From Oscillospiraceae bacterium (GTDB taxonomy: Bacteria > Bacillota > Clostridia > Oscillospirales > Oscillospiraceae), in the NCBI GenBank assembly GCA_017538965.1, contig JAFYHU010000029.1, positions 62,001-126,000 on the forward strand: DNA of 64,000 bases. The letters run 5' to 3'. Position numbers and translations under genes: made by a program. Every line of letters begins with the position of its first letter. Position 1 is the stretch's first letter. Below the pieces are notes generated by a model, which was not told where the DNA came from, did no database searches, and saw only the letters and a list, made by a program, of their open reading frames with translations. Below, piece by piece: positions 9,152 to 16,609 of the stretch.

Positions 9152-10266
9152 CCCTGATCAAAATCGTCGGCCGAGATGTCAACGGCTTCGACGGCCCGTC
9201 CCGTTGCCTGCGCGGCGCGGCGTGCCTGCGGCGACATCAGCTTCCAGGCATTGTCGCGGATTTCCGTCTCAATCTCTTCGCTGACCTCGGGATTGTCCAG
9301 CAGATACTGCTTCACCGCGTCGCGGCCCTGAATCCGCTGATCCTTGATCGTAAACCAGGCGCCGCCCTTATCGATGATTCCCAGCTTGACACCCAGATCG
9401 ACAATCTCGCCCACGCGCGAAATGCCTTCGCCGTACATGATGTCGAACTCCGCTTCCTTGAAGGGAGGCGCGACCTTGTTCTTGACGACCTTGGCGCGGG
9501 TGTGGTTGCCGATGATCTCGCCGCCGACCTTCAGCGACTCGACCCGGCGTACGTCGATGCGTACGCTGGCGTAATATTTCAGGGCCAGACCGCCGGGCGT
9601 GGTCTCGGGGTTGCCGTACATGACGCCGATCTTCTGGCGCAGCTGGTTGATGAAGATGACGGTGCAGTTGTTCTTCGAAATGGCGCCGGCCAGTCTGCGC
9701 ATGGCCTGGCTCATCAGGCGGGCGAGCACACCGACGACGGAGTCGCCGATTTCGCCTTCCAGTTCCGTGCGGGGAATCAGCGCCGCGACCGAGTCAACCA
9801 CCACGACGTCCACCGCGCCGGAACGCACCAGCGATTCGGTGATATCCAGCGCCTGCTCGCCGGTATCCGGCTGCGAAATCAGCAGGCTGTCGATATCCAC
9901 GCCGAGAGCGCGGGCATAGGCGGGCTCGAGGGCATGCTCGACGTCAATATAGGCGGCCTCGCCGCCGCTCTTCTGCGCGGAGGCGACTACGTGCAGCGCA
10001 AGGGTGGTCTTGCCCGAGGCTTCGGGGCCGTAGATCTCGACGATTCTCCCTCTGGGTACGCCGCCGATCCCCAGCGCCAGGTCCAGCGAAAGGGAACCGG
10101 TCGAGAGCGCTTCCACGTTCACGGGAAGGTCATCGCCCAGACGCATGATGGTGCCCTTGCCGTAATCCCGTTCGATTTTGGCAATGGCGGTTTCGAGCGC
10201 TTTTTTCTTGTCGGGGTTCGCCGGGCTTGCGACGGCGGCGGTTTTCTTCTTTTCTTTCTCAGCCAT
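9148..10266 (-). CDS. recA: Recombinase RecA
   Basis: Catalyses DNA strand exchange and triggers LexA cleavage in the SOS response. The 372-residue protein has Walker [10 protein letters not shown] near residue 82, Walker B ([12 protein letters not shown]), and the L1/L2 DNA-binding region with '[20 protein letters not shown]'. The Lys/Ala-rich N-terminus and acidic C-terminus (ending [10 protein letters not shown]) are normal. There is no intein. AAAGGAG precedes the ATG. I saw no obvious SOS box in the 29 bases between prmC and recA; expression may depend on the upstream operon promoter, although an internal promoter cannot be excluded. Confidence 0.98.
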   Translation of the reverse strand: MAEKEKKKTAAVASPANPDKKKALETAIAKIERDYGKGTIMRLGDDLPVNVEALSTGSLSLDLALGIGGVPRGRIVEIYGPEASGKTTLALHVVASAQKSGGEAAYIDVEHALEPAYARALGVDIDSLLISQPDTGEQALDITESLVRSGAVDVVVVDSVAALIPRTELEGEIGDSVVGVLARLMSQAMRRLAGAISKNNCTVIFINQLRQKIGVMYGNPETTPGGLALKYYASVRIDVRRVESLKVGGEIIGNHTRAKVVKNKVAPPFKEAEFDIMYGEGISRVGEIVDLGVKLGIIDKGGAWFTIKDQRIQGRDAVKQYLLDNPEVSEEIETEIRDNAWKLMSPQARRAAQATGRAVEAVDISADDFDQG

Positions 10267-10295
10267 GACTGCGTTCTCCTTTATTTCATTTTTTA

Positions 10296-11168
10296 TTAAA
10301 CCGATTCATTCTCGCTGGTACGGCCGATGACAACGCGGGGGATGCCGGCGCTGTCTTCCCGGCACTCCGCCTCCGCAAAACCGGCACGCAGCAGCATATC
10401 CGTCACCGTTTCCGCCTGGTTTTCGCCGACTTCAAAGAAAATCAGACCGCCGGGACGCAGCACCGTCCGCCAGTGCTTGATAATGCCCTTGTAAAACTTC
10501 AGACCGTCTTCGCCGCCGTCCAGCGCCCAGAAAGGCTCATGATCCCGGACGGAGGGGTCCAGGGTGTCGATTTCTTCGGTGGCAATGTAGGGGGGATTGG
10601 AAACAATCACGTCGAACAGACCGATCCCCAGCGGCGGAGAGCTGAGCGCGTCCGCCTGCATGCACAGGACGCGGGATTCGAGATGGTTCCGGTCAATGTT
10701 CAGGCGACAGACCTGCAGGGCGCTTGCGCTGATATCGACACAGACCAGCCTGGTCGCCGGCATCTCTTTGGCAAGGGCGCAGGCGATGCAGCCGCTGCCG
10801 CAGCAGAGGTCCAGAATTCTGGCGTCCATCTTCCGTCCGACCAGCAGCTCCTTGACGGCGTCGATCATGACCTCGGTATCCATGCGGGGAATCAGAACAT
10901 CCGGCGTCACCGCGAGCGGAATCCCGTAAAACTCCCAGGAACCGGTGATATAGGCGACAGGTTCGCCTTCCGTGCGGCGCTGAAGATAGGACATGGCCTT
11001 ATCGACAATGGCGTCGGTGGTGTAGAGATTCATGTCCCGCAGCAGTTCAGGGACCGTTTTCCCGGCGGCATGGGCGACAAGCAGGCGCGATTCCAGCTGG
11101 GCACTTTCCACGCCCTGTGCAATCAGCTCCTTGCGGATCGTGAGCGTCAGATCGTTATAGGTCTTCAT
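10296..11168 (-). CDS. prmC: Release factor glutamine methyltransferase
   Basis: Methylates the GGQ glutamine of peptide-chain release factors, using SAM. The sequence has the SAM-binding motif I '[16 protein letters not shown]' and the catalytic N-P-P-Y ([10 protein letters not shown]). The N-terminal helical domain is as expected, and the 290 residues are normal length. It lies 3 bases after yqhQ and 29 before recA. A yqhQ-prmC neighbourhood is common in Clostridia, often next to prfA, which is not here. Confidence 0.95.
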   Translation of the reverse strand: MKTYNDLTLTIRKELIAQGVESAQLESRLLVAHAAGKTVPELLRDMNLYTTDAIVDKAMSYLQRRTEGEPVAYITGSWEFYGIPLAVTPDVLIPRMDTEVMIDAVKELLVGRKMDARILDLCCGSGCIACALAKEMPATRLVCVDISASALQVCRLNIDRNHLESRVLCMQADALSSPPLGIGLFDVIVSNPPYIATEEIDTLDPSVRDHEPFWALDGGEDGLKFYKGIIKHWRTVLRPGGLIFFEVGENQAETVTDMLLRAGFAEAECREDSAGIPRVVIGRTSENESV

Positions 11169-11171
11169 ACT

Positions 11172-12125
11172 TTATTTTCCCCATTCGTCAGAGCCTTTCT
11201 CATCCGGAATGACCAGCTCCATGGCGCGAATTGCGCACTCGATCATCCCGTCGTCGGGCTCGTTGGTGGTGATGCGCTGCAGCCACTTGCCGGGTGCCGA
11301 CAGAAACGCGGAAAGCGCGTTGTCGTGCATGCCGCACCAGCGGTTGATTTCATAGCTAATCCCGACTACGACGGGAAGCAGCAGCAGGTGACAGCCGACC
11401 CGGGCAAAGGGATTGCTGACGCGCACCAGCGCGTTGACCAGAATGCTGACCAGCACCACGACCAGCAGAAAACTGGTTCCGCAGCGCGGATGAAAGCGCG
11501 ATTCCGGCCGGACATTCTCAACCGTCAGCTCTTTGCCGTGCTCATAGCAGAAAATCGTCTTGTGTTCGGCGCCGTGATAGGAGAACAGCCGCTTTACGTC
11601 TTTCATGTTGCCTACCAGCGCCATGTATCCGATCAGGATAATGACCTTGAACAGACCTTCCGACAGGTTGCGGATCAGATAGCTTTCGGTCAGCGGTTTG
11701 ATCAGAGACACAAGAAAAGTCGGCAGGACGATAAAAAGAAAGACGGACAAAAGAACGCCGAGAACCACGGCCACATAGATGATCAGCTTTGCTGCCTTTT
11801 CTTCCGGAAAGTGTTCGGTGATCCACTGGTCAATCTTGTCAGGCTCTCCCTGCTCCTCCAGCGGTACCAGGCTGGCGGAATAGGTGAGGGCCTGCATTCC
11901 CTTGACCAGAGAATCGACGAAAATGACGCATCCGCGAAGAAGCGGCCAGCCGAAAACCGGGAAGCGATCTCGCAGCGGATGCAGATCTTCCTCCTTCTCG
12001 ACCAGCCCCTCTTCGGTCCGGCAGACAATGGCCTGCTTTTTGGGTCCGCGCATCAGAATGCCTTCAATCAGGGCCTGACCGCCGATCGAGGTTCTGAAGC
12101 CGCAGGATTTGTTGTTTTCAGACAT
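11172..12125 (-). CDS. yqhQ: DUF1385 membrane protein YqhQ
   Basis: Function is unknown in the family. The 317-residue protein starts with the conserved 'GGQALIEGILMRGP' and contains 'YHGAEHKTIFCYEHG' and 'RFHPRCGTSFL', hallmarks of DUF1385. Hydrophobic helices are visible around residues 120-145, 160-180 and 230-270. Some relatives annotate this family as a possible metal-dependent enzyme because of the conserved His/Cys/Glu residues; I would not go further. It is within the nine-gene leftward run. Confidence 0.85.
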   Translation of the reverse strand: MSENNKSCGFRTSIGGQALIEGILMRGPKKQAIVCRTEEGLVEKEEDLHPLRDRFPVFGWPLLRGCVIFVDSLVKGMQALTYSASLVPLEEQGEPDKIDQWITEHFPEEKAAKLIIYVAVVLGVLLSVFLFIVLPTFLVSLIKPLTESYLIRNLSEGLFKVIILIGYMALVGNMKDVKRLFSYHGAEHKTIFCYEHGKELTVENVRPESRFHPRCGTSFLLVVVLVSILVNALVRVSNPFARVGCHLLLLPVVVGISYEINRWCGMHDNALSAFLSAPGKWLQRITTNEPDDGMIECAIRAMELVIPDEKGSDEWGK

Positions 12126-12156
12126 GCAGGTTAACTCCAGGTTTTATAATTCTGTA

Positions 12157-13155
12157 TCAGGATGTTCTTGTGCTGATGGGGAGATAGATCACGACCATGC
12201 AGCCGCCCCCGTCGGCATTGTAGATGTCCAGGCGGCCCTTGTGCCGGGAGACAATTTCGTCGCAGACGGCAAGGCCGATTCCCGTGCCGCGGCTCTTCGA
12301 GCTGCCCTTGTAAAACTTCTCTTTCACGTGCGGAAGCTCGGCCTCGGGAATCCCGTTTCCGTAATCGCGGAAGTTGATTTTCACGTAGTTGCCGTCCCGC
12401 CCGAGGGTGACGTCGATCATCTTGCCGTCGCCGCCGTGCGTCATCGCATTGTCCAGGACATTCAGAAAGACCTGCTTCAGACGCTCAGGGTCGCCCGGGA
12501 TCATGGGCAGATCCTTGGTCGGGGGCGTATAGTGAACCACCATGCCGGCCTGCTTCATCAGCTTGCCGTAGGTAAAGAGCGCGTCTTCCAGCTCTTCGGC
12601 AATGTCGATGGTCTCGATGCGCAGGTTGAAGCGTCCGTCCTGAATCCGCGTGAATTCCAGAAGCTCGGTCACCATGCCGGTGAGACGCTCGGCTTCTTTC
12701 GAGATGATGTTGATGCCGCGCAGCGAGTCGCCCTGGACGGCCGGGTCAAAGGCGATGGTCTCGCTCCAGCCGGTGATGGCGGTCAGCGGCGTCCGCAGTT
12801 CGTGCGAGACCTGCGAGATAAAGTCCGTTCTGGCTTTTTCCGCAAGGGCGACCTTTTCGGACATGTCATTGATGGCGTCGGTCAGACGGCCGATTTCGTT
12901 CTGACTGCTGTCTGCCAGCTGGCTTCCGTATCGGCCCGAGGCAATCTCCTGGGCAAAGCCGGTCAGCCTGTCGATCGGCTCCGAAATGTTCTTCCAGAAC
13001 CAGAAGATCAGGTAGATCATATAAAAGCAGATCAGCACAAGGACACAGACAGCAAGGATCATGTAATCGCGGGTTACCGCCCAGATGCTCAGCAGCATCA
13101 GAATCAGCGCCGCGATGACCGATACCAGCAGCTGTGTCCGAAGGTACTTAAACAT
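12157..13155 (-). CDS. Sensor histidine kinase with minimal extracytoplasmic loop
   Basis: Two helices at residues about 9-28 and 32-52 are joined by only a few residues, so there is no outside sensor domain. A HAMP-like linker follows (about 53-105). The phosphoacceptor is H118 in 'FISQVSHELRTPL'. The ATPase domain has an N box (VFLNVLDNAMTHGG), D-Y-G-N-G-I-P and G-T-G-I-G-L-A. This matches kinases that sense events in or at the membrane. The cognate regulator is 34 bases upstream in the same run. The signal cannot be told from sequence. Confidence 0.9.
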   Translation of the reverse strand: MFKYLRTQLLVSVIAALILMLLSIWAVTRDYMILAVCVLVLICFYMIYLIFWFWKNISEPIDRLTGFAQEIASGRYGSQLADSSQNEIGRLTDAINDMSEKVALAEKARTDFISQVSHELRTPLTAITGWSETIAFDPAVQGDSLRGINIISKEAERLTGMVTELLEFTRIQDGRFNLRIETIDIAEELEDALFTYGKLMKQAGMVVHYTPPTKDLPMIPGDPERLKQVFLNVLDNAMTHGGDGKMIDVTLGRDGNYVKINFRDYGNGIPEAELPHVKEKFYKGSSKSRGTGIGLAVCDEIVSRHKGRLDIYNADGGGCMVVIYLPISTRTS

Positions 13156-13189
13156 GAATGCTTACTTCCTGAAAAAGAACTCCCGGGGA

Positions 13190-13879
13190 TCAGTAACCCC
13201 ACTTATAGCCGTATCCCCATACCGTGGTGATATACTCCGGTTCGGTGGGGTCGGATTCGATCTTGATGCGGAGACGGCGGATGTTGACGTCCACGGTCTT
13301 CAGCTCGCCGCTGAAGTCTCCGCCCCAGACAGCCGCAAGAATGTCTTCCCGGCTCATGGCCTTGCCGGGATTCTCCATAAACAGCTTCATCAGCAGATAC
13401 TCGATCTGTGTCAGCTTCAGGCGCTGACCGTCCTTCTCCAGCGTCCGGTTGCGGGGATTCAGGACAAAGGGGCCGCTGACAAGCTCGTTGTTGCCGCTGT
13501 CCTCTTCGTCGGTGCCGAGACGGCGAACCAGCGCGTCCACACGGGCGGTAAGCTCGGCGGGGGAGAAGGGCTTTGTGACATAGTCGTCCGCGCCCGTCAT
13601 CAGGCCGGTAACCTTGTCGATTTCCTGACTCTTGGCCGTCAGCATGATAATGCCCATCTTGGAACCGGAAGCACGGATCCGACGGCAGACTTCGAAGCCG
13701 TCAATATCAGGAAGCATGACGTCCAGCAGAGCGAGACAGATGTCCGGATTGGCTTTGACTTTCTCCAGCGCTTCCGTTCCGGTGGCCGCCTCGATCGGCT
13801 CATATCCGCTGCGGCGAAGATTGATCACCACAAAGCTGCGGATATTGCTTTCGTCTTCCATGACCAGTATTTTTTTCAT
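13190..13879 (-). CDS. OmpR/PhoB-family response regulator
   Basis: The 229-residue protein has a receiver domain with acidic residues in 'VMEDE', phosphoacceptor D53 (ALLDVMLPD), T near 'MLTAKS' and K in 'YVTKPFSP'. A winged-helix DNA-binding domain follows (about 130-229, 'VDVNIRRLRIKI' and 'TVWGYGYKW'). The start at 13879 is chosen because GGGAGGG lies upstream at suitable spacing; a longer frame to 13954 would add an unrelated tail. It is the first gene of the leftward run, so it may control the operon that contains recA and cysS. Confidence 0.92.
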   Translation of the reverse strand: MKKILVMEDESNIRSFVVINLRRSGYEPIEAATGTEALEKVKANPDICLALLDVMLPDIDGFEVCRRIRASGSKMGIIMLTAKSQEIDKVTGLMTGADDYVTKPFSPAELTARVDALVRRLGTDEEDSGNNELVSGPFVLNPRNRTLEKDGQRLKLTQIEYLLMKLFMENPGKAMSREDILAAVWGGDFSGELKTVDVNIRRLRIKIESDPTEPEYITTVWGYGYKWGY

Positions 13880-13933
13880 GTTTTTGAATCCCTCCCGCGT
13901 ATCTAAAGAGAGTAAGTTACAATCTGACAAGTA

Positions 13934-13942
13934 ATTATAACA
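13934..13942 (-). promoter_or_regulatory. Extended -10 promoter for the nine-gene leftward run
   Basis: On the minus strand TGTTATAAT reads as an extended -10 (TGnTATAAT; -10 hexamer at 13934-13939), 55 bases upstream of the response regulator start. No good -35 lies at 17 bases, which is acceptable for an extended -10. Confidence 0.6.
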
Positions 13943-13990
13943 TAGTTTTATCAAAAATGGTAGTCAAAGTTTCAATCTTTTTCTTTTTTC

Positions 13991-14019
13991 TTGCGAAACG
14001 AAAGGGAAGCTGATAAAAT
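13991..14019 (+). promoter_or_regulatory. Promoter for pepT
   Basis: TTGCGA at 13991-13996 and TAAAAT at 14014-14019 with a 17-base spacer. GGGAGG precedes the pepT ATG at 14058. Confidence 0.6.
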
Positions 14020-14057
14020 CACTCAGAAGCAAATCATTCTGGGAGGAAAGAAACCAA

Positions 14058-15284
14058 ATGAAAGCATATGAACGGCTGCTCCGCTATGCCCGGATTCACA
14101 CCTCGAGCGACGAGAAAACCGACACGACACCCTCAAGCGCCCGCCAGCGGGATCTGAGCCTGCTTCTGGAGAAGGAAATGGCGGATCTGGGCTTTTTGGA
14201 TACCTTCGCGGACGAACATGCCTACGTCTACGGGTTTCTGCCGGCGACCGCGGGCAGGGAAGAAGAGCCATGCATCGCGCTGATCGCTCACCTGGACACA
14301 ATCCCCGATTCGGATTTCCCGGGAAAGAATGTCCGCCCGCAGCTTGTTCCGGATTATGACGGCGGCGACCTTCTGCTCGGAGAGAGCGGCCGCGTCCTGT
14401 CTCCTGCGCTCTTCCCGGATCTGAAGGACCTGAAGGGCCACACCCTGATCGTCACCGACGGCATGACCATTCTGGGCGCTGACGACAAGGCCGGCATCGC
14501 CGAGATTCTGACCGCCTGTGAAGAACTCCTGAGGGAAAAACTGCCGCACGGCAAAATTGCCGTCTGCTTCACCCCCGATGAGGAAATCGGGCACGGCGCC
14601 GCGCTGTTGTCGCTCGAGCGCCTCGGCGCCGATTTCGGCTATACAGTGGACGGCGGCGGTCTGGACCAGATCAATACCGAGACCTTTCATGCCGCCGAGG
14701 CGGTGGTCAGCTTTGCCGGCGTCAACGTCCATCCCGGAGACGCCAAAGGTCGCATGCGCAACGCGTCCCTGCTGGCCATGGAATTTGCCGCGCTGCTTCC
14801 GGCGGCCGAGCGGCCCGAGACGACTGAAGACCATGAGGGCTTTTTCCACCTGACCGACATGTCCGGCAGCGTGGACAGGGCGAGCCTGAACTACATCATC
14901 CGGGATCATGATGCCGCCCACTTTGCAATCCGCAAGACGATGATGCGGAAGGCAGCGGACTTCCTGAACGAAAAATACGGCGAGGGTGTCGTGACCCTCA
15001 CCGTACGCGATCAGTACCGCAATATGGCCGAAGTGCTGGAAGGCTGCCCGGAGGCAGCGGCGCGCGCCGAGGCCGCCATCCGCAGGGCGGGCCTGACGCC
15101 GCGCCGCGTGCCCGTGCGCGGCGGGACGGACGGCTCCCAGCTTTCCTACCGCGGCCTTCCCTGCCCGAATCTCGGCACCGGCGGCGCCTGCTTCCACGGT
15201 CCCTACGAGCATATCTCCGTCGAGAACATGGACCTCGCCGTCAGGATTCTGAAGAACCTTCTGACCTTTGCAGATAATCCCTGA
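14058..15284 (+). CDS. pepT: Peptidase T (tripeptide aminopeptidase)
   Basis: Zinc metallopeptidase of family M20 that removes the N-terminal residue from tripeptides in the cytoplasm. H78 and D80 (IAHLDT) are the first zinc ligands. The bridging Asp is in 'TILGADDKAGIAEI', and the catalytic Glu pair in 'PDEEIGHGA'. The dimerisation domain and the C-terminal 'RGGTDGSQLSYRGLPCPNLGTGG' also fit PepT. The 408-residue length is normal. Its 3' end overlaps the converging zeta-fusion gene by 44 bases. It could feed on peptides brought in by the opp system further right. Confidence 0.95.
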   Translation: MKAYERLLRYARIHTSSDEKTDTTPSSARQRDLSLLLEKEMADLGFLDTFADEHAYVYGFLPATAGREEEPCIALIAHLDTIPDSDFPGKNVRPQLVPDYDGGDLLLGESGRVLSPALFPDLKDLKGHTLIVTDGMTILGADDKAGIAEILTACEELLREKLPHGKIAVCFTPDEEIGHGAALLSLERLGADFGYTVDGGGLDQINTETFHAAEAVVSFAGVNVHPGDAKGRMRNASLLAMEFAALLPAAERPETTEDHEGFFHLTDMSGSVDRASLNYIIRDHDAAHFAIRKTMMRKAADFLNEKYGEGVVTLTVRDQYRNMAEVLEGCPEAAARAEAAIRRAGLTPRRVPVRGGTDGSQLSYRGLPCPNLGTGGACFHGPYEHISVENMDLAVRILKNLLTFADNP

Positions 15285-16119
15285 GTTCTTTCACCCATCC
15301 GGGCGGGTTGTTCCCCTGGAGAATCAGCTCGCCGCCGACATATTCGGCGACTTCGGTAAAGCCGTTATAGTTGTCGAAAAAGCGGGCTTCGTCGCAGCAG
15401 GGGAGCACCTTGGCCACGGCTTCCCAGCGGCCGGCAAAGCGGCGTTTCACATCCGTTTCGCGAATGTCGTGTCCGCCGTGCGCGACACGGTTCTCAATAC
15501 GCCGGAGGCATTCCTCGACGCTGTCGAGCCCGACGTAGTAAAGCCGCACGGAATACCCGCGTTTCCGGGCTTCTTGGGCCGTCATTTCCGTCTTGCGGCC
15601 CGAAAGCGTTGTCTCCTGGGTAAAGCTGAGGCCTTTGTCCAGACAGTCCCGAATCATCTCCAGCGCAATCTTGCCGCCCTGAATGGCGCTCCCGCCGTTC
15701 TCGGCGGTAATTTTATCCACATCGATGATCGGACCGAGATCCATTAACTGCGCTTTCAGAACGCCGGACAGACTGCTCTTCCCCGTCCCGTTCACCCCTC
15801 CGACGATGGTGTAGGTTCTGCGGGGCAACCTTTCTTCCGTACTCCCATAGAGAGCCAGGGCGTCGTTTTCGGAGAGAGTAAGATAAGAAACGCCCGTATG
15901 GGTGCGCCTGGCTGTAAAGAGCTCTCTTTTTGAGTCTTCCAGAGCATCGGCCAGACGGAGATACTCATCCGGGGAGAGGAGCACGCATTCCGCCTCGTTG
16001 TTCTTTATGACCACTTTGGAATTGCCCTGTTTTACTTCAGAGAAAATCCTGGAAGCCATGCCCTTGTGAAATTGAGAAATGGAAACGGTGTTTTTTATCG
16101 CTCCGCTTAAGTTTGCCAT
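15241..16119 (-). CDS. Phd/YefM-like antitoxin domain fused to a zeta-toxin-like kinase
   Basis: Residues about 5-62 resemble Phd/YefM antitoxins ('SISQFHKG...IFSEVKQG' then 'VVIKNNEAECVLLSPDEYLRLADAL'). After a linker, residues about 102-260 form a zeta-toxin-like P-loop kinase: Walker A G-G-V-N-G-T-G-K-S-S (107-116, K114), D-V-D-K, and the zeta signature 'FTQETTLSG' near 167-173. Zeta toxins phosphorylate UDP-N-acetylglucosamine or other small molecules; epsilon, not Phd, is the usual antitoxin. One polypeptide thus appears to hold a toxin-like and an antitoxin-like part. Three tandem ATGs occur; the third (16119) has the best spacing from GGAGG. It has its own promoter. Confidence 0.75.
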   Translation of the reverse strand: MANLSGAIKNTVSISQFHKGMASRIFSEVKQGNSKVVIKNNEAECVLLSPDEYLRLADALEDSKRELFTARRTHTGVSYLTLSENDALALYGSTEERLPRRTYTIVGGVNGTGKSSLSGVLKAQLMDLGPIIDVDKITAENGGSAIQGGKIALEMIRDCLDKGLSFTQETTLSGRKTEMTAQEARKRGYSVRLYYVGLDSVEECLRRIENRVAHGGHDIRETDVKRRFAGRWEAVAKVLPCCDEARFFDNYNGFTEVAEYVGGELILQGNNPPGWVKELRDYLQRSEGSSES

Positions 16120-16138
16120 CATCATCGCCTCCGTCTAC

Positions 16139-16167
16139 AGTATAGGGAATACCAAGTGAATTGTCAA
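16139..16167 (-). promoter_or_regulatory. Promoter for the Phd-zeta fusion
   Basis: On the minus strand TTGACA (16162-16167), a 17-base spacer and TATACT (16139-16144). This is near consensus and sits 20 bases upstream of the likely start codon. Confidence 0.8.
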
Positions 16168-16174
16168 TGAAATA

Positions 16175-16194
16175 AACTTGTAAATTTACATGTT
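16175..16194. promoter_or_regulatory. Near-perfect 20-bp palindrome, candidate operator
   Basis: TGTAAATTTACA (16179-16190) is a perfect palindrome and extends to 20 bp with a single mismatched pair. It lies just upstream of the -35 of the Phd-zeta promoter, in the region shared with the divergent HTH gene. It could be bound by the Phd-like domain or by the HTH protein. Confidence 0.5.
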
Positions 16195-16265
16195 AATCTA
16201 AAGATACCCTGGGAATACTCAACTGAGATATGTTTGCTCTAAATCGCTAATATATGAGTAAAATC

Positions 16266-16294
16266 TTGACATAAAACAGTCAAAGTGCTAAAAT
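16266..16294 (+). promoter_or_regulatory. Promoter for the HTH/poly-Gly operon
   Basis: TTGACA (16266-16271), a 17-base spacer and TAAAAT (16289-16294), with an extended TGC before the -10. Transcription would start very close to the ATG at 16319, giving a short leader. Confidence 0.8.
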
Positions 16295-16318
16295 ATGAGC
16301 GATCAGGAGGATAGCAAT

Positions 16319-16609
16319 ATGGTCTTGAAAACGCCTTACGAGATGGCTGCGGATACCGCAAAGCGCTTCCGAAAAGTGAGAATGGCAAAGAAAATGACAA
16401 TTAAGGAACTGAGCCTGCGGAGCGGGGTCCCGTATTCAACGGTACGAAGGTTTGAGAGCATGGGGGAGATTTCCTTTGTTTCCTTTGTGAAATTGACATC
16501 GGCTATGGGAGAAGATCAGGAGATCGACAGGCTTTTTGCCGAGCCGATCCCGCAGACGATCGAGGAAGTCTTATGTGATAATTGCAGAAAGAATGGGATA
16601 CCGAGATGA
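16319..16609 (+). CDS. XRE/HipB-like helix-turn-helix protein
   Basis: The 96-residue protein has an HTH at about residues 15-60 ('MTIKELSLRSGVPYSTVRRFE') and a tail 'IDRLFAEPIPQTIEEVL', as in HTH proteins that accompany HipA kinases. No HipA is present: the next gene, joined by an ATGA overlap, is a secreted Gly-rich protein. ATG 16319 is chosen because CAGGAGG (16304-16310) lies 8 bases upstream; the in-frame ATG at 16295 has no such site. It probably represses its own operon, and possibly the divergent Phd-zeta gene. Confidence 0.75.
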   Translation: MVLKTPYEMAADTAKRFRKVRMAKKMTIKELSLRSGVPYSTVRRFESMGEISFVSFVKLTSAMGEDQEIDRLFAEPIPQTIEEVLCDNCRKNGIPR

